A stretch of DNA of 64,000 nt from Candidozyma auris. Its lineage: Eukaryota > Ascomycota > Pichiomycetes > Serinales > Metschnikowiaceae. Both the position numbers and the translations under genes were made by a program. The DNA is taken from positions 1,984,001 through 2,048,000 of the forward strand of contig NC_072814.1 of assembly GCF_003013715.1 (NCBI RefSeq), given 5' to 3'. The notes below the pieces were generated by a model, which did no database searches, was not told the DNA's origin, and saw only the letters and a program-made list of their open reading frames with translations. Of the stretch, positions 48,292 to 57,398 are shown piece by piece. The number at the start of each line of letters is the position of its first letter. The first letter of the stretch is position 1.

Positions 48292-49255
48292 ACTTAAGCA
48301 TACCTCCTCCGAATGAACGCACTGCCTTGTGCTTAAAATCTGTAGATTGAAGTCGGCGCCAGGCCTCCTCAATGTGGTATGGTTGTATTGGCTTTGCAAG
48401 CTCGTCTGGCTTTTCAAAAAGATACTTTCGCTTCCGCTTATTGATCTCTTTATTTATAGCCCCAGCCTTCAGTAGGTTCTGCTGGATGAGTTTCTCCTCT
48501 GCTGTTTTGATAGACATAGCCACCTCCGTCAAGGAGCAGACTATTTCGAAAGTCAAGAAGCCAAGAATATCAATGACATCGTCATTGGGCCTGGACTCAC
48601 ATATTTGCGTAATTTGGGCCCACTCTCTGAACTTTTTAGCCTTTCGAAAGGTAAATGAAGCCTGACGGCACTCGGACCAATGCACATATTCCTCCTTAGT
48701 CATGTTTTTCGTTCTATCGTCCGCCATTTTCAACCTCTTCAATGATGCCATTGTAGCGGCTTTCTCCTCGTCGTCCACTTCCTCGGCTTCTTCTGCGGTT
48801 TCGAGGTGTTGTTCACTGAACATGAATTGCACCTCCCAAGGCAACCTGATCTTTGACTTTTTGTATCGTGTCATCATTTTTGATTGGTCATTGGCCCCAG
48901 GAGCAGCTACAGCTGAAGCAGGGGCGGCAGCATCTCCTTCAAGAAGACCCTCGGCACCACCACCTTCCTGATCTTTAGTGTTCTTTCTAACATCTTTCCA
49001 GGAGAGGTACGTGATGAGACGATTGACCTTGGCTTTATCATGTCGTATGAGGAAAATCACATCTTCTGAAGATATGGATCGGGTCCCTCTGCTGGCAGCT
49101 GTCTTCGTCGCCTGAAGTAGAATCTCAATAACTTGTCCTCTTACAATGTCCTCAATTAGCGAGGTTGTCTCAACTGGCAGATCATTGACCTCACCAGAGA
49201 CAAACATCATTTGTTGAACCTCAACTCTGTACCTGTACTTGTCTGAGTTCGACAT
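48272..49255 (-). CDS. SPT3: SAGA subunit Spt3
   Basis: 327 residues; S. cerevisiae Spt3 has 337. Two histone folds: N-terminal about 8-100 (RYRVEVQQMMFVSGEVND, VETTSLIEDIVRGQVIEIL, VIFLIRHDKAKVNRL) and C-terminal about 165-290 (WSECRQASFTFRKAKKFREW, DIIDILGFLTFEIV-like). The intramolecular pair resembles TAF13-TAF11 and delivers TBP for SAGA. The linker at about 100-125 is Gly/Ala-rich. Residue 26 is a CTG (49178-49180) in NDxPVETT; serine fits, leucine would be odd. The last 20 bp of coding sequence overlap ELG1 tail to tail. Confidence 0.96.
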   Translation of the reverse strand: MSNSDKYRYRVEVQQMMFVSGEVNDLPVETTSLIEDIVRGQVIEILLQATKTAASRGTRSISSEDVIFLIRHDKAKVNRLITYLSWKDVRKNTKDQEGGGAEGLLEGDAAAPASAVAAPGANDQSKMMTRYKKSKIRLPWEVQFMFSEQHLETAEEAEEVDDEEKAATMASLKRLKMADDRTKNMTKEEYVHWSECRQASFTFRKAKKFREWAQITQICESRPNDDVIDILGFLTFEIVCSLTEVAMSIKTAEEKLIQQNLLKAGAINKEINKRKRKYLFEKPDELAKPIQPYHIEEAWRRLQSTDFKHKAVRSFGGGMLKSRTRLI

Positions 49256-49800
49256 GCTGTAAGATCACCAAAGCTAGTTTACTGCGATTTAGTGAATTTG
49301 ATATCGCGCAGTACTACAAGTTCATATGTTCATGATGTTGAAACTACAATCAATACAAACACAAAAGTTTTTTTATAGCCTGTTATTGATTTGAAAAGTC
49401 AAACTCTATCTTTGCAAAGGATTCCCAAAATACGGCTATGTGAGACACCAAATTATAAAGGGTTGAGTTTGTGGCGTTTAAACATAGCTTCCCAGACTTA
49501 CGTCAATTCCAAAACGGAAACGATTGCCCGAATAAATGAGGAGATTTTTGAAATACTAAAACAATTATTTATCACTGTAGTAGACTCATAACGAGAAGCA
49601 TCAGATTATGTAAGTGGTTGGTGAGCGTCAGTGGCTCACTGAAGATGTACTATGGGCCTCAGTGAAGATCACAATTGAAACAACGAGCACATGAACATAT
49701 CCACGACGTGTTTTAAATGTTCGATATTAAAAAGTAGTAAAACGGCTTCTTGTAAGAAGCCCCAGCTTCCCAAGACCGGGTAACGTTGCGCGAAGAAGAG
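49256..49800. other. Intergenic: SPT3 upstream region
   Basis: 545 bp before the snoRNA host promoter. Short frames at 49391-49591 (plus) and 49669-49857 (minus) show no family resemblance. Nothing else seen. Confidence 0.4.
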
Positions 49801-49807
49801 TATATAA
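49801..49807 (+). promoter_or_regulatory. TATA box of snoRNA host transcript
   Basis: TATATAA, 57 bp upstream of the host intron donor at 49864, consistent with a short first exon. Confidence 0.55.
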
Positions 49808-49863
49808 GTACGAAAAAATTCATCAAAATACTCATCTTCTTCTATATTATCAAACAACAGAAA

Positions 49864-50011
49864 GTATGTTTATATTTTGTTGCAGTTTTGAAATGATGAC
49901 TCTGAGTGCATTTGGCTCGAGACTTTCTGTCGGTGTGGAAAAACCTAAGCTACCTTATTATCATTGGCTGATATTACTGCTTTTACACGTATGCTCATTA
50001 CTAACCTAAAG
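49864..50011 (+). other. Intron of a non-coding host transcript
   Basis: 148 bp with canonical signals: donor GTATGT (49864-49869), branch TACTAAC (49999-50005), acceptor CTAAAG ending 50011. Exon 1, between the TATA box and donor, contains no ATG. Exon 2 begins at 50012 and its first ATG is followed by a stop two codons later. So the host looks non-coding; its second exon runs antisense into the 3' end of TLG1. The intron carries the snoRNA below. Confidence 0.72.
49882..49980 (+). ncRNA. Intron-encoded box C/D snoRNA, snR13-like
   Basis: C box ATGATGA at 49893-49899 and D box CTGA at 49968-49971. They are framed by a perfect five-base terminal stem, GCAGT (49882-49886) pairing with ACTGC (49976-49980). 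About 99 nt, a normal size. The element GCATTTGGCT (49908-49917) is complementary to AGCCAAAUGC of 25S rRNA, the segment that contains the 2'-O-methylated A2280 and A2281 guided by snR13 in S. cerevisiae. GCTACCTTA (49949-49957) is complementary to the adjacent UAAGGUAGC. The rRNA sequence and numbering are from memory. The D' box is imperfect (CTCGA or TCGA near 49916-49920). Homology to snR13 is inferred from the target only. Confidence 0.72.
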
Positions 50012-50047
50012 ACGAAACATTTGAATCACCATTTGCTCATTCTACTC

Positions 50048-50740
50048 TCATGCCACAATAAGAAGGACAAGTAGGATCACGAGGACGACTACCAAAACGC
50101 CTATGCAACAGTTACTAGCCGTATCTCTGTTTTTCTCGATCACGTAGTTTATGCGCTTCAAACCTCTTTGGAGCTTACTTCCAACTGTATCCATGTCTTG
50201 ATCTAACTCATCAAGCATGAAACCTTGCTCTTCGAGCTCACCACCCATCATCTGTGCTTGTTGATTAAGGTTTCGCATGGTTTCGTGTATCGAGTCGAGT
50301 TGAAGATCCTGATTCTGAATCGCCTCTTGCTCTTGAAACTGATTGAATTCCCTGTCTATTCTGCGACTATCGCTTGATGGTCCCTCTCTATCCTCGTCCT
50401 GACTGATTCGATTTGACATGGTGGTGATTTCTCTCTGCCTTTGGGGGTACTTCACTCTTTCATCCCACTCATTCTTGAGTCCAGCGATCTTCAGCTGCAA
50501 CTGGCTCAAGATCTGTTTTCTGCTGACTATCTCCGATGAGCTTAGATTGAATTGTGACGGGTTTGATTCAGAGATTTGTACTGCTTGCTTTAGATCTTCT
50601 AGAGTCTCCGTCAACTCCTCATAATTGTTGTGAAAGTCTAGCTTGGCTTCATCAGTGATGTGAAAAGACCGTTTAACAAAAGTGTCCAACGAATGAATCT
50701 GAGACCAGCAGTCCTCCTCTACCTCTTTAAATGGATCCAT
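50048..50740 (-). CDS. TLG1: t-SNARE Tlg1
   Basis: 230 residues from ATG 50740; S. cerevisiae Tlg1 has 224. N-terminal Habc-like helical region starting MDPFKEVEEDC (about 1-100), Qc-SNARE motif (about 140-205; LQLDSIHETMRNLNQQAQMM then GGELEEQGFMLDELDQDMD with the central Gln near 180), and a C-terminal membrane anchor (about 209-230) preceded by CC, a likely palmitoylation site as shown for yeast Tlg1. It mediates endosome-to-late-Golgi fusion with Tlg2 and Vti1. The 3' end faces the snoRNA host transcript. Confidence 0.92.
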   Translation of the reverse strand: MDPFKEVEEDCWSQIHSLDTFVKRSFHITDEAKLDFHNNYEELTETLEDLKQAVQISESNPSQFNLSSSEIVSRKQILSQLQLKIAGLKNEWDERVKYPQRQREITTMSNRISQDEDREGPSSDSRRIDREFNQFQEQEAIQNQDLQLDSIHETMRNLNQQAQMMGGELEEQGFMLDELDQDMDTVGSKLQRGLKRINYVIEKNRDTASNCCIGVLVVVLVILLVLLIVA

Positions 50741-50798
50741 TCGATGTTCATAAGTATGCAATGCGCCTCAACTTGGCTCTAACACACCTTCAAGTAAG

Positions 50799-50808
50799 GT
50801 CACGTGAC
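50799..50808. promoter_or_regulatory. Palindromic GTCACGTGAC between TLG1 and SDC1
   Basis: Ten-base perfect palindrome matching the Cbf1 consensus on both strands, in the divergent spacer. Confidence 0.5.
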
Positions 50809-51020
50809 GCTGTTGAGAAGAAACGTACAATGTCTTACTCAAATTTCATCGCAATTGAAGCTTCATAGACTTGAAATGAGACCATGGATCTAAGCTTGAA
50901 GACCCTGCTCTTTAAACGCTTTGCCAGATCATAGTTAGTGCATGAAGCTAATACATGGATGCGTTGCATCTCACCAACATACGCACAACGCGAAAATCTC
51001 CCACTAGTACACTTTCTACA

Positions 51021-51371
51021 ATGTCTGCTTCTGACCCAATTTCAGAGAATGGCGTTCTGAACAATTCCGTGGCACCGGAACTTTCGAGTATCGACTTGAA
51101 ACGCGAAGAATCTCCACCTGTGAAGAAAATCAAGACCGAAGAGGCGTCTATACCAAAGCACACAGAACCTCCAGTGCACGAGATTGTCGGTGGTTCTTCA
51201 ATTAGACAATATCTCAATAAGCACTTGACCCAGCACCTTCTAGAAGGCTTGAAGCAAGTTGGCAAGGATAAGCCAGAGGACCCTTTGTTGGCTCTCGGGA
51301 AATTTTTGATTCAGCGTTCTGAGGATCTTAAAGGAGAGTGTAATAAAGATGCAGAAGGTAATGCTTCATAG
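51021..51371 (+). CDS. SDC1: COMPASS subunit Sdc1 (Dpy-30)
   Basis: 116 residues from ATG 51021 (an in-frame ATG at 50955 would give 138 and adds an uncharacteristic basic leader). C-terminal Dpy-30 motif at about 58-100: SIRQYLNKHLTQHLLEGL then DPLLALGKFLI, the X-type helical dimer that binds Bre2 (Ash2). The N-terminal half is disordered with a KREESPPVKKIKTEE nuclear-type stretch. S. cerevisiae Sdc1 has 175 residues. Works with Swd3, also in this window, in Set1 H3K4 methylation. Confidence 0.9.
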   Translation: MSASDPISENGVLNNSVAPELSSIDLKREESPPVKKIKTEEASIPKHTEPPVHEIVGGSSIRQYLNKHLTQHLLEGLKQVGKDKPEDPLLALGKFLIQRSEDLKGECNKDAEGNAS

Positions 51372-52033
51372 TTCTGCAGTACTGAATTGCTCTTCAGTAA
51401 ATAAATCCGCCTTGGCTGTTATCTGAAGATATCACCTGCTGAATTTTCCACTGCCATACGGCTAGACATACGCCCTAGATTATGTCGCTCCAGGACGTGC
51501 TCTGATCACGCATTTGGGAAACAGTTTTTGGCAATTTGTTTTCAGTAAAGTGTTCTATATTCTCGCCATTAGAGATAGATATGCTGAGAGCTTTGAAGCT
51601 AAACCGCCAGTCTGCAAATCTTTGCGAGAATGTGAGGTCTTACAACCCGCTTCATCGCATTTGAGGAGTTATTACAAAGTCAAAAGACCAGAAAAGTCTT
51701 CATTGCTCCAGAGAAAGAGCAAAGACTTGTGAACATAAGTTGATAGAGACATCAGAAAGTGTGTGTAAGCTGAAATAGACTCATGGTAAATATCACCTTA
51801 TTGTTATCAAAAATAAACGCACACACAAGATAGGTATACGGAGTAGCAAGTAACCAAATACGAGAATCTCTGTCCGGAAGTGAAAGATGGGAAGAAAACT
51901 GTCTAAGTTAATGACAAGCTGACGTCACTTTGTTCATAGCAGGTGAACCCCGTACAGCCTGCACAGTTTAGTAAAGCAGCACCTTTAACGCAATAAACGC
52001 AACAGACGCCACTGACAACTTTCCTTCTCCAGC
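51372..52033. other. Intergenic: SDC1/UGO1 spacer
   Basis: 662 bp on one strand orientation. A 72-codon frame (51514-51732) has no ortholog-like pattern. A-rich toward UGO1. Nothing else seen. Confidence 0.45.
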
Positions 52034-53569
52034 ATGCCTGGCGATTCTTCTTTACGTCCATATTATGATCATGATACCTTCAACGCTGGGTATCTGGTCA
52101 TTTATAAACCAGGCATTGGCGTTGTGGACACCGCGACTGATAAACCTATCATCGCATCATTAGGTCAATCTCTAGGGAACTCGCTTGCCGGAAAGGGTGT
52201 TGGTATCAATGGTATCAAGAATGCCGGTAACAGAACCTCTTTTAGCTCGGTTGGACCTGGTGGAGACAAAAACTATGTATATGACTTGGAATTCCTGGAA
52301 TATTTTGACTTCAGCAATCTCCTGGAACTTCTCAAAAACTTGTTTTGGAATTTTTTTAAAAACTACTGCAAGGTCGTGGTATCTCAGCCTTTAGAAATTG
52401 TCAGATTGGTTTTGCAAGTTGGCTACTTTGACTTTTCAACCTCGAAACCCCGGCAAACGTCAAAGAACCATCGCAGACTTGCTGCAAGCATAAATAGTTC
52501 GACGGGTTCCATGGTTTCCGAAGGCGATTTGCTTTCGAGCTCAGAGGGCGAAGAAGAGATTGATTTTTTCCAACTGACTCACGGCGAACCCCCAATGCAG
52601 AAATCCGTGGTGTCGAAGAAACAGAAACCTGTATCAAAGACCTCAAAGATTCAACCTGTTTCCGCACATACGGTCGATATATTGACCGCAATTGCTTCAA
52701 AAGATGGACCATTTGCTTTATTTCGTGGAGTGAACGCGTCATTCATCCATCATACCTTGTTACACACAATAGAAGCCTGGATCACTGGCTTCCTCTCTCC
52801 ATTCTTGGGGATCCCCGATCCCTTCTTCCTTGATCTCACGCACCTGACTGAGCCTGCCAAATCACTATGGCTATCTGTGCTGGCTTGTGTATTGGCAGGT
52901 GTTGTATTGATGCCGTTGGACCTAATCAAGGTAAAACTCATGCTAACCCAATTCAACAAGGCCATACCTTCAGATTCAAATGAACAAAGCCCCTCAGCAA
53001 CCTCAGGCTCCGATGAAGAAGAACAACTGGCAGAAAAGGTGAAAACCCGTTCAGTGAGAGAATCCATAAAGTATTATCCTATCCGATACGTCTTGCATCC
53101 CCCATTCACAATAACTTTGTTGACGGTTTTGCATCAGTTCTCAACGACCGTATTCCGCAAAGCTTCGCCGTATATTTTGTTTATCCGCTACAATGTGGAT
53201 GCATATTCGGCTCCTAATTGGTACACGATGGCCAATTTGTTTCTACTGATTGCTGAATTATTCATCAAGCTACCTATGGAAAATTTGTTACGAAAAGAAC
53301 AGGTGAGATTCCTACTTACACCGAAGAGCAGTGAAAGTGACCCACACAGAGTTGTCACAATCGACAACCCTGATGAAGATCTTATAGTGACTTTCAATAA
53401 TTGGGATGCTGCACATGCTCACAGGACGAATGGTGAACTTTCTCTTTGGCAAAGGATCAGATTACTTGGACTTTTCAATGGCTGGAGAGTAGGCGTCCTC
53501 AATGTAATTGGGTTTTGGGGTTACAACATATTTCGGTCTAGCGAAGTGCTCACCGAGGAAAAGCTTTAG
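52034..53569 (+). CDS. UGO1: Mitochondrial fusion protein Ugo1
   Basis: 511 residues; S. cerevisiae Ugo1 has 502. A degenerate mitochondrial carrier in the outer membrane that links Fzo1 and Mgm1 in fusion. Start MPGDSSLRPYYDHDTFNAGY matches the family start. Carrier-like segments are visible: VVVSQPLEIVRLVLQVGYFD (about 113-132), GPFALFRGVNASF (about 227-239) and VVLMPLDLIKVKLMLTQ (about 293-309), each a decayed PX(D/E)xx(K/R) repeat. Acidic linkers at about 165-185 and 318-335. VPS17 follows 143 bp downstream on the same strand. Confidence 0.93.
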   Translation: MPGDSSLRPYYDHDTFNAGYLVIYKPGIGVVDTATDKPIIASLGQSLGNSLAGKGVGINGIKNAGNRTSFSSVGPGGDKNYVYDLEFLEYFDFSNLLELLKNLFWNFFKNYCKVVVSQPLEIVRLVLQVGYFDFSTSKPRQTSKNHRRLAASINSSTGSMVSEGDLLSSSEGEEEIDFFQLTHGEPPMQKSVVSKKQKPVSKTSKIQPVSAHTVDILTAIASKDGPFALFRGVNASFIHHTLLHTIEAWITGFLSPFLGIPDPFFLDLTHLTEPAKSLWLSVLACVLAGVVLMPLDLIKVKLMLTQFNKAIPSDSNEQSPSATSGSDEEEQLAEKVKTRSVRESIKYYPIRYVLHPPFTITLLTVLHQFSTTVFRKASPYILFIRYNVDAYSAPNWYTMANLFLLIAELFIKLPMENLLRKEQVRFLLTPKSSESDPHRVVTIDNPDEDLIVTFNNWDAAHAHRTNGELSLWQRIRLLGLFNGWRVGVLNVIGFWGYNIFRSSEVLTEEKL

Positions 53570-53712
53570 CGTCTCTTTTATATCCATGATGAATTTATGA
53601 TAAAATCGAGCTAATGTAATCTGTGCTGTAGTTTGTGGGGCTCGCACAGGAGTGCGTGAGATTCGAACAAGAACTAACAACTAATCTAAATCAGCAGTGA
53701 GTGGCCCCGACA

Positions 53713-55323
53713 ATGACATCAAGCATGGCCTACGATCCAGACGATTTCGAAAATAACAACCCCTTTGCCGAGCCAGAGGAGCACATCACACCTGTCAATG
53801 TGGGCACCATCAACAATCATGCTTCAGACTCTCAATCGTTAGATCTGGAAAATGTTGATCACGATATTTCGGTGAGTTTTCTGCAAGAGCAAGGGCAGGT
53901 GGAGCATGAAAGCAAAGGTCAAATTAAAAGGACGGAAAGTGGTAGATTGGTGGAGGAGGATCTTCGAAAACTTCTACCTGAGAGATTCACAAGAAAGTAT
54001 CTGATGAGAATACATCTAAGAGATATCGAGGATAATAAGCCAAACAATCCAATTCTTCGTTTTGATGCTTACGTGAGAGGTTTACCAAAGTTTAGGGATC
54101 AAGTATACAAGGATATACGTCGAACATACAACGAAGTGCGCAAGTTCAATGAATACTTGATAGTGTCTAATCTTGAAGTGTTCGTTCCAGTTATACCAAG
54201 TCTGGTCACTTCATATCCCTCTGGTGGTGAAGACGAAAAGAAGCAGCTTATGTACAACTGGTCGGAATGGTTCAACAGAATTGCTCTGAACCCAATTTTG
54301 ATACGAGACGAAGAGTTCGTATACTTCATCGAAAGTGATTTCGGGTACTCAGTCATAAATACAGAACGCAAACAGCTGGTCGCCACTGGGCTTATGCGTA
54401 AGACTATGAAACAATTAAACAACCCTTATGACCCTTATCAAGAGCTCGCCACGTTTAGACCCATGATCAAGTCAGCATACTTGCTTTGTCAGAGATTAAA
54501 CAAAACTATGGAGAAACATCAAAAGCTCGAGAAGCAGCTTCTGGCAAGTATGAGTGAATTGGGCACTAAACTAAAGGGACTTTCTCAATTCGAGACCGTT
54601 CATCCAGGTATGAGAAACTTATGGGAGAAAGTCGCAAAAGTCACCCAGTATCAAGCTGATTTACTTCTCCTAAAGCTGATAATGGATATGGGTGTTCTTG
54701 GCGATGGTGCAAAAGCTTTTAGTGCTGACTTCTATGAGATTAAGGAAGCGCTCACGAACCGTTATCTTATAATGAGAGAGCTTAGTCAAGCTGAGGCTCA
54801 AACAAAGGCGAAGCACTCTCAAGCGTCCAAGATCAAGAATAAAGCCTCCTTGGATCCTATACGTGCAGAAGAAGCGCTAAAGGTGCTTGAATATGCTCAA
54901 AAAGCTGAGGAAAGCCTACATATGCAAGTGAAGCGGATATCAGGAGAGATGATGTTTGAAAGAAAGGAGGTGATCGACTTCACGGAGAAGAAAATGAAAA
55001 AACTTCTTAAGCAGTTCACTCTCAACCGTGTTGACCAGCATCGTAAACTTTTGAACAATTTGGAGACTATCCGACTTGACGTGAGAATTATAGATGAAAA
55101 TGGAGGACTCTCACGTCTCAACAGGGAGCATCTCAACCAGATGAAGCACAACCTAGCCCAATCACAGGCAGCGAACGAGGATTTGTGGTCATCAAGACTG
55201 TTCAGGAGTCTAACCAAAGAGCAGCTTGAAAGAGAGGAAGCAATAAGGAATAAAGGAGACTTGGATGTTGGATCTCTAGATGCGAAAAAAGCAGCGTCTT
55301 TACTTGGAACCGCAACATTTTGA
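53713..55323 (+). CDS. VPS17: Retromer sorting nexin Vps17
   Basis: 536 residues from ATG 53713 (a GTG opens the frame 12 bases earlier); S. cerevisiae Vps17 has 551. Begins MTSSMAYDPDDFENNNPFAEP, as in yeast. PX domain about 95-205, without the full phosphoinositide-binding RRY set, as known for Vps17, then a BAR domain about 240-500 of amphipathic helices. It dimerises with Vps5 to tubulate endosomes for retromer recycling to the Golgi. Confidence 0.95.
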   Translation: MTSSMAYDPDDFENNNPFAEPEEHITPVNVGTINNHASDSQSLDLENVDHDISVSFLQEQGQVEHESKGQIKRTESGRLVEEDLRKLLPERFTRKYLMRIHLRDIEDNKPNNPILRFDAYVRGLPKFRDQVYKDIRRTYNEVRKFNEYLIVSNLEVFVPVIPSLVTSYPSGGEDEKKQLMYNWSEWFNRIALNPILIRDEEFVYFIESDFGYSVINTERKQLVATGLMRKTMKQLNNPYDPYQELATFRPMIKSAYLLCQRLNKTMEKHQKLEKQLLASMSELGTKLKGLSQFETVHPGMRNLWEKVAKVTQYQADLLLLKLIMDMGVLGDGAKAFSADFYEIKEALTNRYLIMRELSQAEAQTKAKHSQASKIKNKASLDPIRAEEALKVLEYAQKAEESLHMQVKRISGEMMFERKEVIDFTEKKMKKLLKQFTLNRVDQHRKLLNNLETIRLDVRIIDENGGLSRLNREHLNQMKHNLAQSQAANEDLWSSRLFRSLTKEQLEREEAIRNKGDLDVGSLDAKKAASLLGTATF

Positions 55324-55940
55324 GGTGTGGCTACGAAGCAGAATTTAAGAGAAGCTAATGGGACCCATTCAGCTCTCGCTCGGCTACGTTGATTTTCAGG
55401 ATACAGACATGGCTGACCATACTTTCTCTCTACTTGTGGAGCATGAGTCGAGCACTTGGACGCTGTCTACTCTAGGTGGACAAATTACAAGTTTAGCCTC
55501 CTCATCCTTCTCACCCGCGGGTCGATGGTCGAGCCTGTGGCTCTATTTTCGATGGGAAAATATACTTTGAAGCTTAAATAAGATACACCGGGGGACCCGA
55601 GCAGAAAGCGCTGTGTAAGCTGTACGATATTTCTTTGAGTCTCATTTCCTAACACTAATCGTAAATCGATGCATGATACAGCGGGATTAAGTACAAAATT
55701 TAGAAGAATATCGACAAGGTCTTACTAAGTTCTCAAAACACTCACATATGAAAGAGTAACTCGATCTATCTATTTTTTAGAGGTGACCAGTGACTTCTAC
55801 GAGCAAGAGCATTTATAATGAAGCTTAAGAAAGTGAGAACTGGTCGCGCCAATACTTTGACAATGCATGGATCTGCTACATTTTATGAAGAGTTGCATAA
55901 ATATTCATTGCACGACGTAAACACATGAGAGCTCAGATGC
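55324..55940. other. Intergenic: convergent VPS17/SOD2 spacer
   Basis: 617 bp, long for two converging 3' ends. A 70-codon frame from ATG 55358 is present but has no recognisable pattern. I looked for tRNA and snoRNA signals and saw none. Confidence 0.45.
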
Positions 55941-56633
55941 TTAGTTAACAACATATCTCTTTTCGGCTTCCTTCCAGTTGATCACATTCCAGATGGCCTT
56001 GAAGTAGTCTGCCTTGACGTTTTGGTATTGCAAGTAGTAAGCGTGCTCCCAAGCATCAATAGCAACCAATGGCACCAATGGTCCGGTAACAGTGTCTTGG
56101 TTAGCAGTGGTGACAACATCCAAAGCACCACCGTTTTCCTTGTTTTTCACAATGAAAGCCCAGCCAGAACCCTGAATGCCAGCCAACTTGGCGTTGGTGA
56201 TGTTCTGCAAGTTCTCAAGACTGCCATACTGCTCCTTGATTCTCTTGGAGAGCTCAGAATCCTCCGAAGGTGGCTCACCACCACCTTGGTTCTTTGGAGC
56301 CAAGTTCTTCCAGAACAAGCAGTGGTTGGTGTAGCCGCCGCCGTGGAAGTTGATGAGCTTCTGCAACTCAATGGTTTTCTTGACCTCCCCTTTTTGCTTA
56401 GCCTCAGCAAACTGCTCAATTGCAGTGTTGTAGCCGGTCACGTAGGTCTGGTGGTGCTTGGTGTAGTGGATCTCGTTGATCTGGCCGGAGATGTATGGCT
56501 CCAAGGCATCGAACTCCCAGTCCAAGTCTGGAAGAGAGACCTCAGTTCTGACAGCGCCAATTGCGGAGGCAGCAGCGCCAGAGGCGGCGGCGCCAACACG
56601 AGAGCTATTTGCCTTAATGGGAGCAGTGAACAT
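55941..56633 (-). CDS. SOD2: Mitochondrial Mn superoxide dismutase
   Basis: 230 residues from ATG 56633. Presequence about 1-30 (Ala/Ser/Arg-rich), then the mature enzyme from LPDLDWEFDALEPYISGQIN. Metal ligands are His56, His104, Asp193 and His197 (in DAWEHAYYLQY). It converts superoxide to hydrogen peroxide in the matrix. The leader separates it from the cytosolic Mn-SOD (Sod3) of some Candida species, though that distinction is inference. Preferred codons dominate, suggesting high expression. TATAAATA lies 74 bp upstream. Confidence 0.95.
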   Translation of the reverse strand: MFTAPIKANSSRVGAAASGAAASAIGAVRTEVSLPDLDWEFDALEPYISGQINEIHYTKHHQTYVTGYNTAIEQFAEAKQKGEVKKTIELQKLINFHGGGYTNHCLFWKNLAPKNQGGGEPPSEDSELSKRIKEQYGSLENLQNITNAKLAGIQGSGWAFIVKNKENGGALDVVTTANQDTVTGPLVPLVAIDAWEHAYYLQYQNVKADYFKAIWNVINWKEAEKRYVVN

Positions 56634-56706
56634 TGTGTGTTTATGAAAAATCAGATAAGTTAAAAAACTAGCAATTGTGCCTACGGGGAACCGGAACGAG
56701 GTGGAA

Positions 56707-56714
56707 TATTTATA
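56707..56714 (-). promoter_or_regulatory. SOD2 TATA box
   Basis: TATAAATA on the minus strand, 74 bp before the SOD2 ATG. Confidence 0.6.
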
Positions 56715-57030
56715 AGCCAGAGAGCCACCCCACATTGTGTACAGGAGACAATCTCCATAGTGTGAGACCCACTCCTCAATCTTTTTTATTGGCCGAGAGA
56801 AACAAGGGGCAAGACTTGAGCAATTATACTTTTACGGGCCAGGACATCCGTCTGAGAAAAAGTAAGTCTCATCCGAAGTTTTGAATGCCCCACTACATCG
56901 GACAAGGACGTTATGCATTGTCTGAGGCATTCGCTAACTTGTTGTACAGGAGACCTACTGAACGCTTACTAAAAAACAATGATCTGACTCGAGGGTAAGA
57001 ATAAAACAGCTTTTCGCAAAATGTTCGAGA

Positions 57031-57321
57031 TCAGGGGCGGGAAATACGAAACTGATAGTAGACTAGTAAGTTGTAGATACGTTGCGTTTCCTGCTGTTGC
57101 ATATAAAAATCACTCTGGGCACGTTGATTTGCTAGTGCCCGTAAATTGACAACGCTTTTAACGAGGCGACGTAAGTTCCGGTAGTAAATATTGTAAGTTA
57201 TATGCACAGTAGTTATAATGATGATCTCTGCGGTTGCAATTATCGATACTCGGCCCCGAAAATTTCCCGTAGTGGTTATATGTGAGGTACCCGCAAAAGC
57301 GTGGCTCATGGTGAGAAGCAT
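57031..57321 (-). CDS. Small hypothetical membrane protein, doubtful
   Basis: 96 residues from ATG 57321. One convincing hydrophobic segment (about 29-51, VSIIATAEIIIITTVHITY) followed by a basic helix (NIYYRNLRRLVKSVVNLRAL) and a Gln-rich helix (QRAQSDFYMQQQETQRIYNL). The pattern of a membrane anchor plus amphipathic tail looks protein-like, but I recognise nothing and no promoter signal is clear. Confidence 0.25.
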   Translation of the reverse strand: MLLTMSHAFAGTSHITTTGNFRGRVSIIATAEIIIITTVHITYNIYYRNLRRLVKSVVNLRALANQRAQSDFYMQQQETQRIYNLLVYYQFRISRP

Positions 57322-57398
57322 TGGTGCCCTGTGGGGGGGCACAAAACTCGATTCTTGCTTAACTGTGACCCTACACTGCGAAATGCGCTCTACAGTCG

